A stretch of DNA of 34,510 nt from JBDKGH01 sp039798265. GTDB lineage: Bacteria; Bacteroidota; Bacteroidia; Flavobacteriales_D; Sanyastnellaceae. How positions within the stretch are numbered: position 1 is the first letter of the stretch; every line of letters starts with the position of its first letter. A program made the translations under genes and the position numbers. Below the pieces are notes generated by a model. The model had not been told where the DNA came from. It was given only the letters and a program-made list of their open reading frames with translations, and did not search any database. The DNA is taken from positions 1 to 34,510 of the forward strand of contig JBDKGH010000148.1 in the NCBI GenBank assembly GCA_039798265.1, written 5' to 3'. This document shows positions 9,194 to 16,252 of this stretch, in pieces.

Positions 9194-9201
9194 CAAATTT
9201 A
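9194..9201 (-). promoter_or_regulatory. Bacteroidota -7 box (TAAATTTG) for hemW
   Basis: This is an exact TAnnTTTG match on the minus strand, with only 5 nt between it and the hemW ATG. Transcription would start at or very near the start codon, giving a leaderless or almost leaderless mRNA. Confidence 0.55.
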
Positions 9202-9233
9202 TCTTAGCTTCGCTCTTTCTTAGGAAAATAATT

Positions 9234-9743
9234 ATGATACACGCCACAGTTAATCAAAAAGCCACGTTTGATCTCGAAATTTCTGACTCCGGCAATCAAA
9301 TTAGTGTAAACGGTGCGCCCGTTACTATTGATCGCAAAGAGGTAGAAAAAGGTCATTTCCACCTTTTGAAAGACAACCGATCTTACAACGCAGAAGTTAT
9401 TTCGCTCAATAAAGAGGAAAAAAGAGTGGTAGTAAAAGTTAACGGCCAGTCCTTTTCTGTTCAACTCAAAGACCGCTTCGACGACCTGCTCAAAAGTTTG
9501 GGAATGGAATCTACCGGTGCCGCAAAACTCAAAGAAATCAAAGCACCAATGCCGGGTATGGTGTTGCAAATACTGGTAGAGGCCGACCAAGAGGTGGAAA
9601 AAGATACTCCACTCATCATTTTGGAGGCCATGAAAATGGAAAACGTGATCAAAGCTCCTGCGGCAGGTAAAGTAAAGCGGGTGGCAACAGAGAAAGGAAT
9701 TGCAGTGGAAAAAAACGCTTTGTTGATCGAGTTCCATTCGTAA
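9234..9743 (+). CDS. Biotin carboxyl carrier protein / biotinyl-domain subunit
   Basis: This 169-residue protein carries a covalent biotin that shuttles CO2 between the biotin carboxylase and carboxyltransferase of an acyl-CoA carboxylase or a decarboxylase complex. The C-terminal biotinyl domain (about 98-169) has the KAPMPGMV entry, the biotinylation motif EAMKMEN (Lys134) and the KAPAAGKV return strand. The N-terminal ~90 residues form a beta-rich domain of the kind seen in Bacteroidota carrier subunits. The frame is open further upstream, but ATG 9234 was chosen because the region before it overlaps the 5' part of divergent hemW and is not conserved-looking. No carboxylase or transferase gene is adjacent, so the partner enzyme (acetyl-CoA, propionyl-CoA or methylmalonyl-CoA type) cannot be told. 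Confidence 0.9.
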   Translation: MIHATVNQKATFDLEISDSGNQISVNGAPVTIDRKEVEKGHFHLLKDNRSYNAEVISLNKEEKRVVVKVNGQSFSVQLKDRFDDLLKSLGMESTGAAKLKEIKAPMPGMVLQILVEADQEVEKDTPLIILEAMKMENVIKAPAAGKVKRVATEKGIAVEKNALLIEFHS

Positions 9744-9776
9744 GCAACAAATCGCGTTAAAAAGCGTTTTTTATTT
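9711..9776 (+). terminator. Weak terminator overlapping the biotin carrier 3' end
   Basis: AAAAACGCTTTGTTG inside the gene end can pair with CAACAAA plus AGCGTTTTT after the stop codon, with an 11-nt bulge. A smaller local CGC/GCG hairpin is also possible. T residues follow. The pairing is imperfect. Confidence 0.35.
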
Positions 9777-9859
9777 AACAGCCACTGCACATTGGCGTGT
9801 TTAAAAACTTAACGACGATAGACGTCCATTCGATTCACAGATAACGATCTTTGTCCTTC

Positions 9860-10882
9860 ATGGTTATTCCAAAGCACATTACCCCATTTCTTTCTGTTAT
9901 CCTTTTCCTCTTCGGGGGTTTGAAAGGACTACAAGCTCAAGATTGTAGCTTTGCTACTAGCAATTACATGTGCGCTGAAAACCCCATTCTTTCTTATAGC
10001 ATGACCACTACACCGTTTAACTACGGTTGTATGAACTTACCCATGTCTTATGTATTTTCTTTGAATACGGGAAGCAATCCGGCAGGTTCACTTGACTTGC
10101 AGATTGCCGCCACAGACTGCGACGACTTTAATGGCCCAAATGATATTACGGTCATGGCCATTCAAGTACCAGATCTCAACGATCCCGCCAATCCGCAAGA
10201 TCCTTGCGATCAGTCAACATATATCTCTTCAACCAACTGCATTACTGGTAGTGGCGACTTCATTGCCTCTTTCAGCGGATTAGCGCCTAATGCCGATTAT
10301 CTAATCGTAGTGGCTAGCGATCATGACATTATCTATGGTCCATGTGATTTTGATGTAAGTGTAAGCGGAACCGCCATAGACCTTGTTCTCACAGCGGAAC
10401 CCTTTGTATTGATTTTAGGCGAAACCGCAACCATCACTGCTTCAGGTGGCGAACCAGGCTCTAGTTATCAATGGACCCCGGCGGGCAACCTCAGCGATCC
10501 CAACAGCGCCGTTACAGAGGTAACCCCTGAAAGCACCACCACATATACCGTTCAAAGTACCATCGGCGATTGTCAGGTAACAGAAGATATAACCCTTACC
10601 ATTTCTCAGCCAGTGGTGCCTTATACGGGTTTTACACCCAATGGCGACGGCATCAACGATGGTTGGGAAATTCTCAACATCCAACGCTACGAAGATGCGT
10701 TGGTGAATGTGTACGACCGCTGGGGACAAAACGTATATCGTTCACTCGGCTACGGAAAACCTTGGGACGGCACTAACAAAGGAAAATACCTGCCCGCAGG
10801 ACCCTATTATTTTGTGATAGAACTCAACTCACCAAATGTTACTATACCGCCAATTATGGGGGTTGTTTCTATTATTCACTAA
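9860..10882 (+). CDS. Secreted protein with type B (gliding-type) T9SS C-terminal domain
   Basis: This 340-residue protein is exported and then moved to the surface or medium by the type IX secretion system. A signal peptide covers about residues 1-27, ending GLQAQ. The mature part starts with a Cys-containing beta-rich region (CSFATSNYMC, CDDF, PCDQ) and then an Ig/PKD-like segment near 170-250. The final ~87 residues are a type B sorting domain beginning GFTPNGDGINDGWEI near residue 255 and containing VYDRWGQNVYRS and PWDGTNKGKYLPAGPYYFVI. ATG 9860 is preferred over the in-frame TTG at 9851. It begins a normal signal peptide, and GATCTTTG (9846-9853), one mismatch from the -7 consensus, lies just before it. 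The PorP/SprF gene follows after 6 nt. The mature function is unknown. Confidence 0.9.
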   Translation: MVIPKHITPFLSVILFLFGGLKGLQAQDCSFATSNYMCAENPILSYSMTTTPFNYGCMNLPMSYVFSLNTGSNPAGSLDLQIAATDCDDFNGPNDITVMAIQVPDLNDPANPQDPCDQSTYISSTNCITGSGDFIASFSGLAPNADYLIVVASDHDIIYGPCDFDVSVSGTAIDLVLTAEPFVLILGETATITASGGEPGSSYQWTPAGNLSDPNSAVTEVTPESTTTYTVQSTIGDCQVTEDITLTISQPVVPYTGFTPNGDGINDGWEILNIQRYEDALVNVYDRWGQNVYRSLGYGKPWDGTNKGKYLPAGPYYFVIELNSPNVTIPPIMGVVSIIH

Positions 10883-10888
10883 GCACAC

Positions 10889-11812
10889 ATGAAGAACATA
10901 GTTGTATTGCTTTTTGCCCTTCTACTTAGCCTTTTTGTTAAGGCTCAGCAGCTGCCGCAATACACCTATTTCACCTATAACTACATCAATTATAATCCTG
11001 CTGTTACTGGATTTACAGATTGCCTAGAGTTAAAATTCGGCGCGCGGCGCCAATGGACCGGGTTTGAGGGCGCGCCACGCACCGGTTTTGCCAATATTCA
11101 TGGAAAGTTTGGTAAAAAACATTACAACTATCATGGCGTTGGAACCAATATCGAAACTGACAACGCCGGGCCTTTCGGATACACTAGCCTGTTTCTCAAC
11201 TACGCTTATCACATGCGACTAGCGCAAAAAAACATGCTGTCGATGGGCGTTGGGGTCGGGTTCATGCAATACCGCATTAGCTTTTCGCAAATGATGCTGG
11301 TTAACCAAAATTCAGATCCCGCAATTGCCGGTAATATCAGCGACTTTTTACTCCCCCTTTTTAATGGCGGGCTTTGGCTATACCGCGCCGATCGATTCAT
11401 CGGCTTATCCTTCCGCACTGTTCGCCATACCACCATCGAAGGCCTTGGAGATTCACAACTCCGACGCCACTTTACTTTGGCGTATGGAAAATCCATCAAA
11501 ATGGGAAATGACGTGAGCTTCAAACCTGCCTTCTTACTGAACTATGTAGGAAAATCAAAAGCATCTGTTGAAGCACAGGCCATGATGGATTACAATCAAA
11601 AAGTAAGCGCTGGTCTCGCGGCTCGCAGTGGACACGGCCTATCAGCCATTCTCAAACTCAAGGCCTTTTCATACATCACACTTGCTTACGCATACGATTT
11701 AACCTTAAATAAAATCCGATATGACGGAGCAAGCACGCATGAACTTACCATTGGCATTAATGCGTGTGGTAACAACTCGTCTGGTCATACTCCTTGCGCT
11801 GCTTATCAATAA
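10889..11812 (+). CDS. PorP/SprF-family type IX secretion outer-membrane protein
   Basis: PorP/SprF proteins are outer-membrane barrels that work with the type IX secretion machinery. In gliding bacteria SprF is needed to deliver the adhesin SprB, and paralogs are commonly paired with type B CTD cargo. This 307-residue protein has a signal peptide ending VKAQ at about residue 19. The family start follows: QLPQYTYFTYNYINYNPAVTG, then RRQWTGFEGAPRTGFANIHGKF near 51-73, matching the usual 'QF..Y..N....NPA.AG' and 'R.QW.G..GAP.T' patterns. It lies 6 nt downstream of the type B CTD gene, so the pair probably forms a dedicated cargo/outer-membrane module. The stop overlaps the next gene's ATG by one base (TAATG). 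Confidence 0.92.
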   Translation: MKNIVVLLFALLLSLFVKAQQLPQYTYFTYNYINYNPAVTGFTDCLELKFGARRQWTGFEGAPRTGFANIHGKFGKKHYNYHGVGTNIETDNAGPFGYTSLFLNYAYHMRLAQKNMLSMGVGVGFMQYRISFSQMMLVNQNSDPAIAGNISDFLLPLFNGGLWLYRADRFIGLSFRTVRHTTIEGLGDSQLRRHFTLAYGKSIKMGNDVSFKPAFLLNYVGKSKASVEAQAMMDYNQKVSAGLAARSGHGLSAILKLKAFSYITLAYAYDLTLNKIRYDGASTHELTIGINACGNNSSGHTPCAAYQ

Positions 11813-12165
11813 TGGACATCGAACTTTACCGCGAACTTTGTCTAAGTCTTCCTCACGTAACAGAGGATATGCCGTTCGATGAGAACGTGCTTGTATTTCG
11901 CATTGGAGGGAAAATTTTCACTTTACTTGATGTCAATAATTTCGAAAGTGTAAACCTTAAATGCGACCCCGAACGAGCCATTGAACTTCGAGAGCAAAAT
12001 GAAGGAATTCAACCCGGCTATCACATGAATAAAAAACATTGGAACACCGTGCGAACGGATGGTAGTGTTGATGATCGACTCATCGTAGAATTGGTGAAGC
12101 ACAGCTATGACCTCGTATTCAAAAGTCTTCCACTGAGTAAAAGAAAAGAGCTTTCCAACCGTTAA
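11812..12165 (+). CDS. MmcQ/YjbR-family small protein
   Basis: The 117-residue protein belongs to the MmcQ/YjbR family, whose members fold like a double-wing DNA-binding domain but have no settled cellular role. Family features are LSLPHVTEDMPFDENVLVFRIGGKIF at the N-terminus, the central NLKCDPERAIELRE, and the C-terminal GYHMNKKHWNTVRTDGSVDDRLIVELVKHSYDLV. The start at 11812 overlaps the PorP/SprF stop by one base, which favours translational coupling; an upstream in-frame ATG at 11794 lies inside the PorP/SprF gene and is less likely. Membership in the same mRNA as a secretion module may be incidental. Confidence 0.88.
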   Translation: MDIELYRELCLSLPHVTEDMPFDENVLVFRIGGKIFTLLDVNNFESVNLKCDPERAIELREQNEGIQPGYHMNKKHWNTVRTDGSVDDRLIVELVKHSYDLVFKSLPLSKRKELSNR

Positions 12166-12214
12166 CACTTGAAAACTCACTGTTTTGGTCGGATAATTCG
12201 AACCTTTCCAACCC

Positions 12215-12222
12215 TACATTTG
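12215..12222 (+). promoter_or_regulatory. Bacteroidota -7 box (TACATTTG) for the gene at 12243
   Basis: This is an exact TAnnTTTG match, 20 nt before the ATG. A TTTG at 12184-12187 is too far upstream (27 nt) to be a confident -33 element. Confidence 0.5.
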
Positions 12223-12242
12223 AGCATTAAAGTGTTTTTATC

Positions 12243-13091
12243 ATGAACGAGGCCCTTAAATTTCAACGTCTTAGCGAGATCGCTAGCGAACTTCAAAAGC
12301 ATATCGAGCTACTCGAGTCAGGTCAACTTTCTACCCCTCAAGTAGAAGTAATGACCAACCAAGCCCGCGAACTATATGAGCGACTGATCGTTCTTCGTTT
12401 CCGTGCTTATGACAAAGATGTGAAAAGCCAACCAGCCGCGGAGGAGCAAGCAGCCACCACTCCTGTTGAAGCAGTTACAGAAACTCCTGTGATGGTAACT
12501 GAAGAAAAACCACAGCCCTTTATTGCGCCTATTCAATTAGAAGAAAGCACTCCTGAAGTGGAAGAACCTATTCAAGAAATTCAATTTGAAATCAACGCGC
12601 CAACGGTAGAGGAAACAGAAGAAGAAAAAGCTGTAGAGTCAACGCCTTTTTCTTTCCGTGTGTCAGAGCCAACAGTAGCGCCTAATCAAGTTAATCTTAT
12701 TGATGCGATCGAAGAAATCGAAAGCACTCAAGAAATAGAAGCACCTAAAATTGAGCCTGCTCAATTTACTAGTCCATTATTCAAAACAGAAAGCGTAAAC
12801 GATCGACTTTCAAAGACCGTGGGTGCGCAGGAAACGCTTGCCCAAAAGATGGAGAATACGCCTATCAGTGATTTGAAAAAAGCGATTACGCTCAATCAAC
12901 GTTTCCAATTTTCCAAAGAGCTTTTCAAAGGAAACAATCAAGATTACGAAGTAACCATCGACCGCCTCAACACAAGCTCTCGCGACGAAGCTATGCGCAC
13001 ACTGGATACACTTCGTTCTAAGTACGCTTGGAACAACGAATCTATCGTTGCACAAGACTTCACTGAACTCGTTGAGCGTCGTTATTTATAA
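12243..13091 (+). CDS. Uncharacterised protein with acidic Glu/Pro linker, coupled to rsmI
   Basis: No function can be assigned to this 282-residue cytoplasmic protein. Three parts are visible. The N-terminal helical region (1-60) has regularly spaced hydrophobic residues (SEIASELQKHIELLE, ARELYERLIVLRFRAYD). The middle (about 65-180) is low in hydrophobics and rich in Glu, Pro, Thr and Val, and is likely disordered. The compact C-terminal domain (about 200-282) contains ISDLKKAITLNQRFQFSKELFKG and a Trp-containing helix (SKYAWNNESIVAQDF). There is no signal peptide or membrane segment. I recall similar C-terminal domains in other Bacteroidota hypothetical proteins, but no characterised member. 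It has its own -7 box, and its stop overlaps the rsmI ATG by one base, suggesting co-translation. Confidence 0.82.
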   Translation: MNEALKFQRLSEIASELQKHIELLESGQLSTPQVEVMTNQARELYERLIVLRFRAYDKDVKSQPAAEEQAATTPVEAVTETPVMVTEEKPQPFIAPIQLEESTPEVEEPIQEIQFEINAPTVEETEEEKAVESTPFSFRVSEPTVAPNQVNLIDAIEEIESTQEIEAPKIEPAQFTSPLFKTESVNDRLSKTVGAQETLAQKMENTPISDLKKAITLNQRFQFSKELFKGNNQDYEVTIDRLNTSSRDEAMRTLDTLRSKYAWNNESIVAQDFTELVERRYL

Positions 13092-13762
13092 TGCGACTCA
13101 TTCTCGTTCCCACGCCCATAGGCAATCTCGAGGACATCACACTGCGAGCAGTAAGGATGTTAAAAGAGTGCGATTTTATTTTTTGTGAGGACACCCGAGA
13201 AACTAGAAAATTACTCCAGCATTTAGGGATAGATAAACCTCTTGTGAGTTATCATCTGAATAATGAGCATCACACGCTCAATCACGCCATTTCTCGCATT
13301 CAGCAAAGCACCAGTGCTTGTTTAGTGACAGATGCGGGCACACCCGCCATATCTGACCCTGGTTTTTTGCTCGTAAGAGCGTGTCTTCAAGAAGGAATTG
13401 AAGTAGAGTGTTTGCCGGGAGCCACCGCTTTTGTTCCAGCCTTAGCCATCAGCGGCCTACCCAACGATCGATTTATATTCGAAGGATTTCTTCCCCACAA
13501 AAAAGGACGAGAAACACGAGCTAAAATAATCGCAGACGAAACGAAGACGACCATAATATATGAATCGCCTCACCGTTTACTCAAGACCCTAGACCTGTTG
13601 ATCAAATTTTGCGGACCAGAACGCAAGTGCAGTGTCAGTAGAGAACTCACAAAGAAATTTGAAGAAACCCGTCGAGGCTCTTTACAAGAGTTGCACGATC
13701 ACTTTTCTCAGAACGAACCACGCGGTGAATTCGTTATGATTATTTCGGGAAAAGAAGACTGA
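13091..13762 (+). CDS. rsmI: 16S rRNA (cytidine-1402-2'-O)-methyltransferase
   Basis: RsmI methylates the ribose of C1402 in the 16S rRNA decoding centre using S-adenosylmethionine, fine-tuning translation fidelity. The 223-residue protein has the tetrapyrrole-methylase-type fold. Its signatures are LVPTPIGNLEDITLRAV at the N-terminus, FCEDTRETRKLLQHLGI, LVTDAGTPAISDPGFLLVRAC near 78-98, LPGATAFVPALAISGLP, FEGFLPHKKGRE and TIIYESPHRLLKTL. It is shorter than E. coli RsmI (about 286) because the C-terminal extension is absent, which I recall as usual in Bacteroidota. It follows the 282-residue unknown gene with a one-base overlap. Confidence 0.96.
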   Translation: MRLILVPTPIGNLEDITLRAVRMLKECDFIFCEDTRETRKLLQHLGIDKPLVSYHLNNEHHTLNHAISRIQQSTSACLVTDAGTPAISDPGFLLVRACLQEGIEVECLPGATAFVPALAISGLPNDRFIFEGFLPHKKGRETRAKIIADETKTTIIYESPHRLLKTLDLLIKFCGPERKCSVSRELTKKFEETRRGSLQELHDHFSQNEPRGEFVMIISGKED

Positions 13763-13782
13763 TGGCCTTGTTTTTGGTGTGC

Positions 13783-13790
13783 TATTTTTG
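13783..13790 (+). promoter_or_regulatory. Bacteroidota -7 box (TATTTTTG) for the gene at 13827
   Basis: This is an exact TAnnTTTG match just after rsmI and 36 nt before the ATG. A TTG at 13768-13770 is present but only 12 nt away, closer than usual. Confidence 0.5.
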
Positions 13791-13826
13791 CAACAGTTTT
13801 TTCCAATCACGAAACGCACACACATT

Positions 13827-14378
13827 ATGAAACGCTTCATCTTCGCGGCTATTTGCATCATTATCAGCAACAGCCTTTTTGCACAAGCCTTTAATAAAGA
13901 TAGCAAAATGCTTGGTATCACCGGAGGTCTTGACGGCCTTTACATCGGTGACCTTTACACTGGACTCAACTTTTCTTATGATCAAGGATATATGGAAACA
14001 GCCGGTCCCGGTGTAATAAGCCTTGGTGGTTCCGTTGGGCTCGGTCGTCGATCGTACAGCGACTTCAACGTCTATTCTTGGAATTCCTCTCGAGCTTACT
14101 TGGCTTTTCGCGGAGCCTATCACTACAATGGCATTGATGAAAAAAACTTAGACATCTACGGTGGTTTAGAGATCGGCTTGGGTTTCATTCACAACCGATA
14201 TACAGGTCCTTTTGTCGGCCCTTTAGACTATAACACTTCTAACAGCACGAATTTCTATTTCCGCCCCAACCCATTCATTGGTGCGCGCTACTTTGTTACC
14301 GACAACTTCGGTATAATGGCAGAAACCAGCATGGCCTTATTCAACGGCCTGAACATCGGCGTTACTTTCAAACTATAA
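13827..14378 (+). CDS. Small outer-membrane beta-barrel-like protein, unknown role
   Basis: This 183-residue protein has a signal peptide (MKRFIFAAICIIISNSLFAQ, cut near residue 19). Its mature part consists of alternating Gly/aromatic strands: GITGGLDGLYIGDLYTGLNFSY, ISLGGSVGLGRRSY, YLAFRGAYHYNG, LDIYGGLEIGLGFIHNR, FIGARYFVTDNFGIMAETSM and the terminal LNIGVTFKL. This is the layout of an eight-stranded outer-membrane barrel of the OmpW/OMP_b-brl type. No function can be assigned. The ATG at 13827 is preferred over the in-frame upstream start because it begins the signal peptide. It is preceded by its own -7 box and followed by a strong hairpin, so it is monocistronic. Confidence 0.83.
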   Translation: MKRFIFAAICIIISNSLFAQAFNKDSKMLGITGGLDGLYIGDLYTGLNFSYDQGYMETAGPGVISLGGSVGLGRRSYSDFNVYSWNSSRAYLAFRGAYHYNGIDEKNLDIYGGLEIGLGFIHNRYTGPFVGPLDYNTSNSTNFYFRPNPFIGARYFVTDNFGIMAETSMALFNGLNIGVTFKL

Positions 14379-14397
14379 GCTTTTTTAAATAAGTCTT

Positions 14398-14449
14398 AGG
14401 CTCCGAGCAATAACTTCTTTTCAGGTTATCGCTCGGAGCCTTACTTTTG
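14398..14449 (+). terminator. Long hairpin between the barrel gene and lysS; terminator-like
   Basis: A perfect 11-bp stem (AGGCTCCGAGC at 14398-14408 with GCTCGGAGCCT at 14431-14441) is extended, after one mismatch, by ATAAC/GTTAT. It is followed by TACTTTTG. The weak T-run fits a terminator for the upstream gene. The hairpin ends only 12 nt before the lysS start codon. Confidence 0.75.
14442..14449 (+). promoter_or_regulatory. Bacteroidota -7 box (TACTTTTG) for lysS
   Basis: This is an exact TAnnTTTG match, with only 4 nt before the lysS ATG. It overlaps the T-run of the preceding hairpin. It predicts a leaderless lysS mRNA. Confidence 0.55.
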
Positions 14450-14453
14450 CACC

Positions 14454-16172
14454 ATGATTCAGCACTTATCACCCGAGGAAATAGCACGTCGCGAAGCCAT
14501 GCAAAAGCTGCAAGCAAGAGGAATTGATCCCTTCCCTGCGGCATCGTTTACCACTACATCCACTGCTCAAGACATTCACCACCGCTACGAAGAAGGTAAA
14601 GAAGTAATCGTAGCAGGACGCTTGATGAATCAGCGTGTAATGGGTAAGGCCTCATTCGCGGATTTGCACGATAGCACCGGTCGCATTCAGGTATACATGA
14701 ATGTAGATCAACTCTGCCCTGGCGATGATAAGTCGTTTTATAACGATGTAGTAAAACACCTTTTGCACTATGGCGATTTTGTTGGAGCAAAAGGAACACT
14801 CTTCACCACTAAGCTCGGTGAAAAATCCATCAACGTTACAGAGCTCACGCTACTCGCTAAATCGTTGAAGCCCCTTCCCGTGGTGAAAAAAGACGCTGAC
14901 GGAAATTTGTACGATGAATTCCGCGATCCAGAATTGCGCTACCGCATGCGTTACGTGGATTTAGTGGTGAATGAAAAAGTAAAAGAAACCTTCGTAACCC
15001 GCACCAAGATTGTAAATGCCATGCGCAATTACTTCAACAACATGGGTTACCTCGAAGTAGATACACCTGTTCTTCAGCCCATTCCAGGCGGAGCAGCAGC
15101 GCGTCCGTTTATGACGCATCACAATGCGCTTGATGTACCCATGTACTTGCGCATTGCCAACGAACTTTACCTCAAACGCCTTATTGTAGGCGGATTTGAC
15201 GGCGTATATGAGTTTAGTCGCAACTTCCGAAATGAAGGAATGGACCGCACCCACAATCCCGAATTTACCGTAATGGAAATTTATGTAGCCTACAAAGACT
15301 ACTTGTGGATGATGGACTTCACAGAGAAAATGCTCGAAGAAGTATGTATGGCCGCGCACGGCACTACTGAAGTAACGTTTGGCAACAAAACGCTCAGCTT
15401 CAAAGCTCCGTTCAAGCGCATTTCCATGGCCGATTCTATTAAAGAATTTACTGGATTTGACATCACTGGAAAAACGGAAAAAGAAATTTTTGAGTTTGCC
15501 AAAAGCATAGGCCTCGAAGTAGATGCTACCATGGGCAAAGGAAAATTGATCGATGAGATTTTCGGTTCAAAATGTGAGGGCAACTACATTCAACCAACCT
15601 TCATCACCGATTATCCCGTAGAAATGTCTCCACTCTGCAAACGTCACCGAAACAATCCAGAATTGACGGAGCGTTTCGAGTTGATGATCAACGGAAAGGA
15701 AATAGCAAATGCCTACAGCGAGCTCAATGATCCCATTGACCAGCGTGCACGTTTCGAAGAACAAGTGCGCTTGATGGAGCGCGGCGACGACGAAGCGATG
15801 TTCATTGATTACGACTTCCTTCGCGCTCTTGAATACGGCATGCCGCCAACTTCTGGTATGGGCATTGGCATCGATCGATTGGTGATGCTACTCACCAACA
15901 ACGAAGCCATCCAAGAAGTGCTTTTCTTCCCACAAATGCGTCCTGAAAAATGGAATACAGGTCCAGATCTCAGCGCCTACGAAAATGCAGGTATTCCAAG
16001 TGAGTGGATCGAACACGTGGTAAAAGCAGGTTATGATTCTATGGAAAAACTCCGCGAAACCAAGCCCACCGTGATTCATCAAACACTTAATGGCTACCGC
16101 AAAAAGAACAAACTCGAGATTGCAGCATTGCAATTAGATGATATCAACAAGTGGATAGAAGCCCACAACTAA
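14454..16172 (+). CDS. lysS: Lysyl-tRNA synthetase, class II
   Basis: LysRS charges tRNA-Lys with lysine at the expense of ATP. The 572-residue protein has the N-terminal OB-fold anticodon-binding domain (about 50-150, VAGRLMNQRVMGKASFADL) and the class II catalytic core. The core carries motif 2, NFRNEGMDRTHNPEFTVMEIY (near 255-275), and motif 3, GMGIGIDRLVML (near 468-479). The core ends around residue 500 (FPQMRPEKW). About 70 further residues follow, including YENAGIPSEWIEHVVKAGYDS and NGYRKKNKLE. This C-terminal extension is longer than in the ~505-residue E. coli enzyme; I recall such an extension in Bacteroidota. Aminoacylation motifs are intact. Confidence 0.97.
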   Translation: MIQHLSPEEIARREAMQKLQARGIDPFPAASFTTTSTAQDIHHRYEEGKEVIVAGRLMNQRVMGKASFADLHDSTGRIQVYMNVDQLCPGDDKSFYNDVVKHLLHYGDFVGAKGTLFTTKLGEKSINVTELTLLAKSLKPLPVVKKDADGNLYDEFRDPELRYRMRYVDLVVNEKVKETFVTRTKIVNAMRNYFNNMGYLEVDTPVLQPIPGGAAARPFMTHHNALDVPMYLRIANELYLKRLIVGGFDGVYEFSRNFRNEGMDRTHNPEFTVMEIYVAYKDYLWMMDFTEKMLEEVCMAAHGTTEVTFGNKTLSFKAPFKRISMADSIKEFTGFDITGKTEKEIFEFAKSIGLEVDATMGKGKLIDEIFGSKCEGNYIQPTFITDYPVEMSPLCKRHRNNPELTERFELMINGKEIANAYSELNDPIDQRARFEEQVRLMERGDDEAMFIDYDFLRALEYGMPPTSGMGIGIDRLVMLLTNNEAIQEVLFFPQMRPEKWNTGPDLSAYENAGIPSEWIEHVVKAGYDSMEKLRETKPTVIHQTLNGYRKKNKLEIAALQLDDINKWIEAHN

Positions 16173-16180
16173 ACGTTTAA

Positions 16181-16208
16181 AAAAAGGAGGTGAGTACCTC
16201 CTTTTTTT
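16181..16208 (+). terminator. Rho-independent terminator after lysS
   Basis: There is a perfect 11-bp stem (AAAAAGGAGGT with ACCTCCTTTTT) with a GAGT loop, then more T. It lies 8 nt past the lysS stop codon. The in-frame ATG at 16190 falls inside this hairpin and so cannot be a sensible start for the next gene. Confidence 0.93.
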
Positions 16209-16252
16209 ATGGATTAAAGAACACCTTTGTTACCAATCTTATGCGAGGAAAA

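Noticed and set aside
9204..9737. Minus-strand open frame of 177 codons opposite the biotin carrier gene
   Set aside because: The plus-strand product has a clear biotinyl domain. The minus-strand product is rich in Cys, His and Phe, as expected for an antisense shadow.
16190..16252. Upstream in-frame ATG for the OmpA-family gene
   Set aside because: It lies inside the lysS terminator hairpin and would place 21 unrelated residues before the lipoprotein signal.
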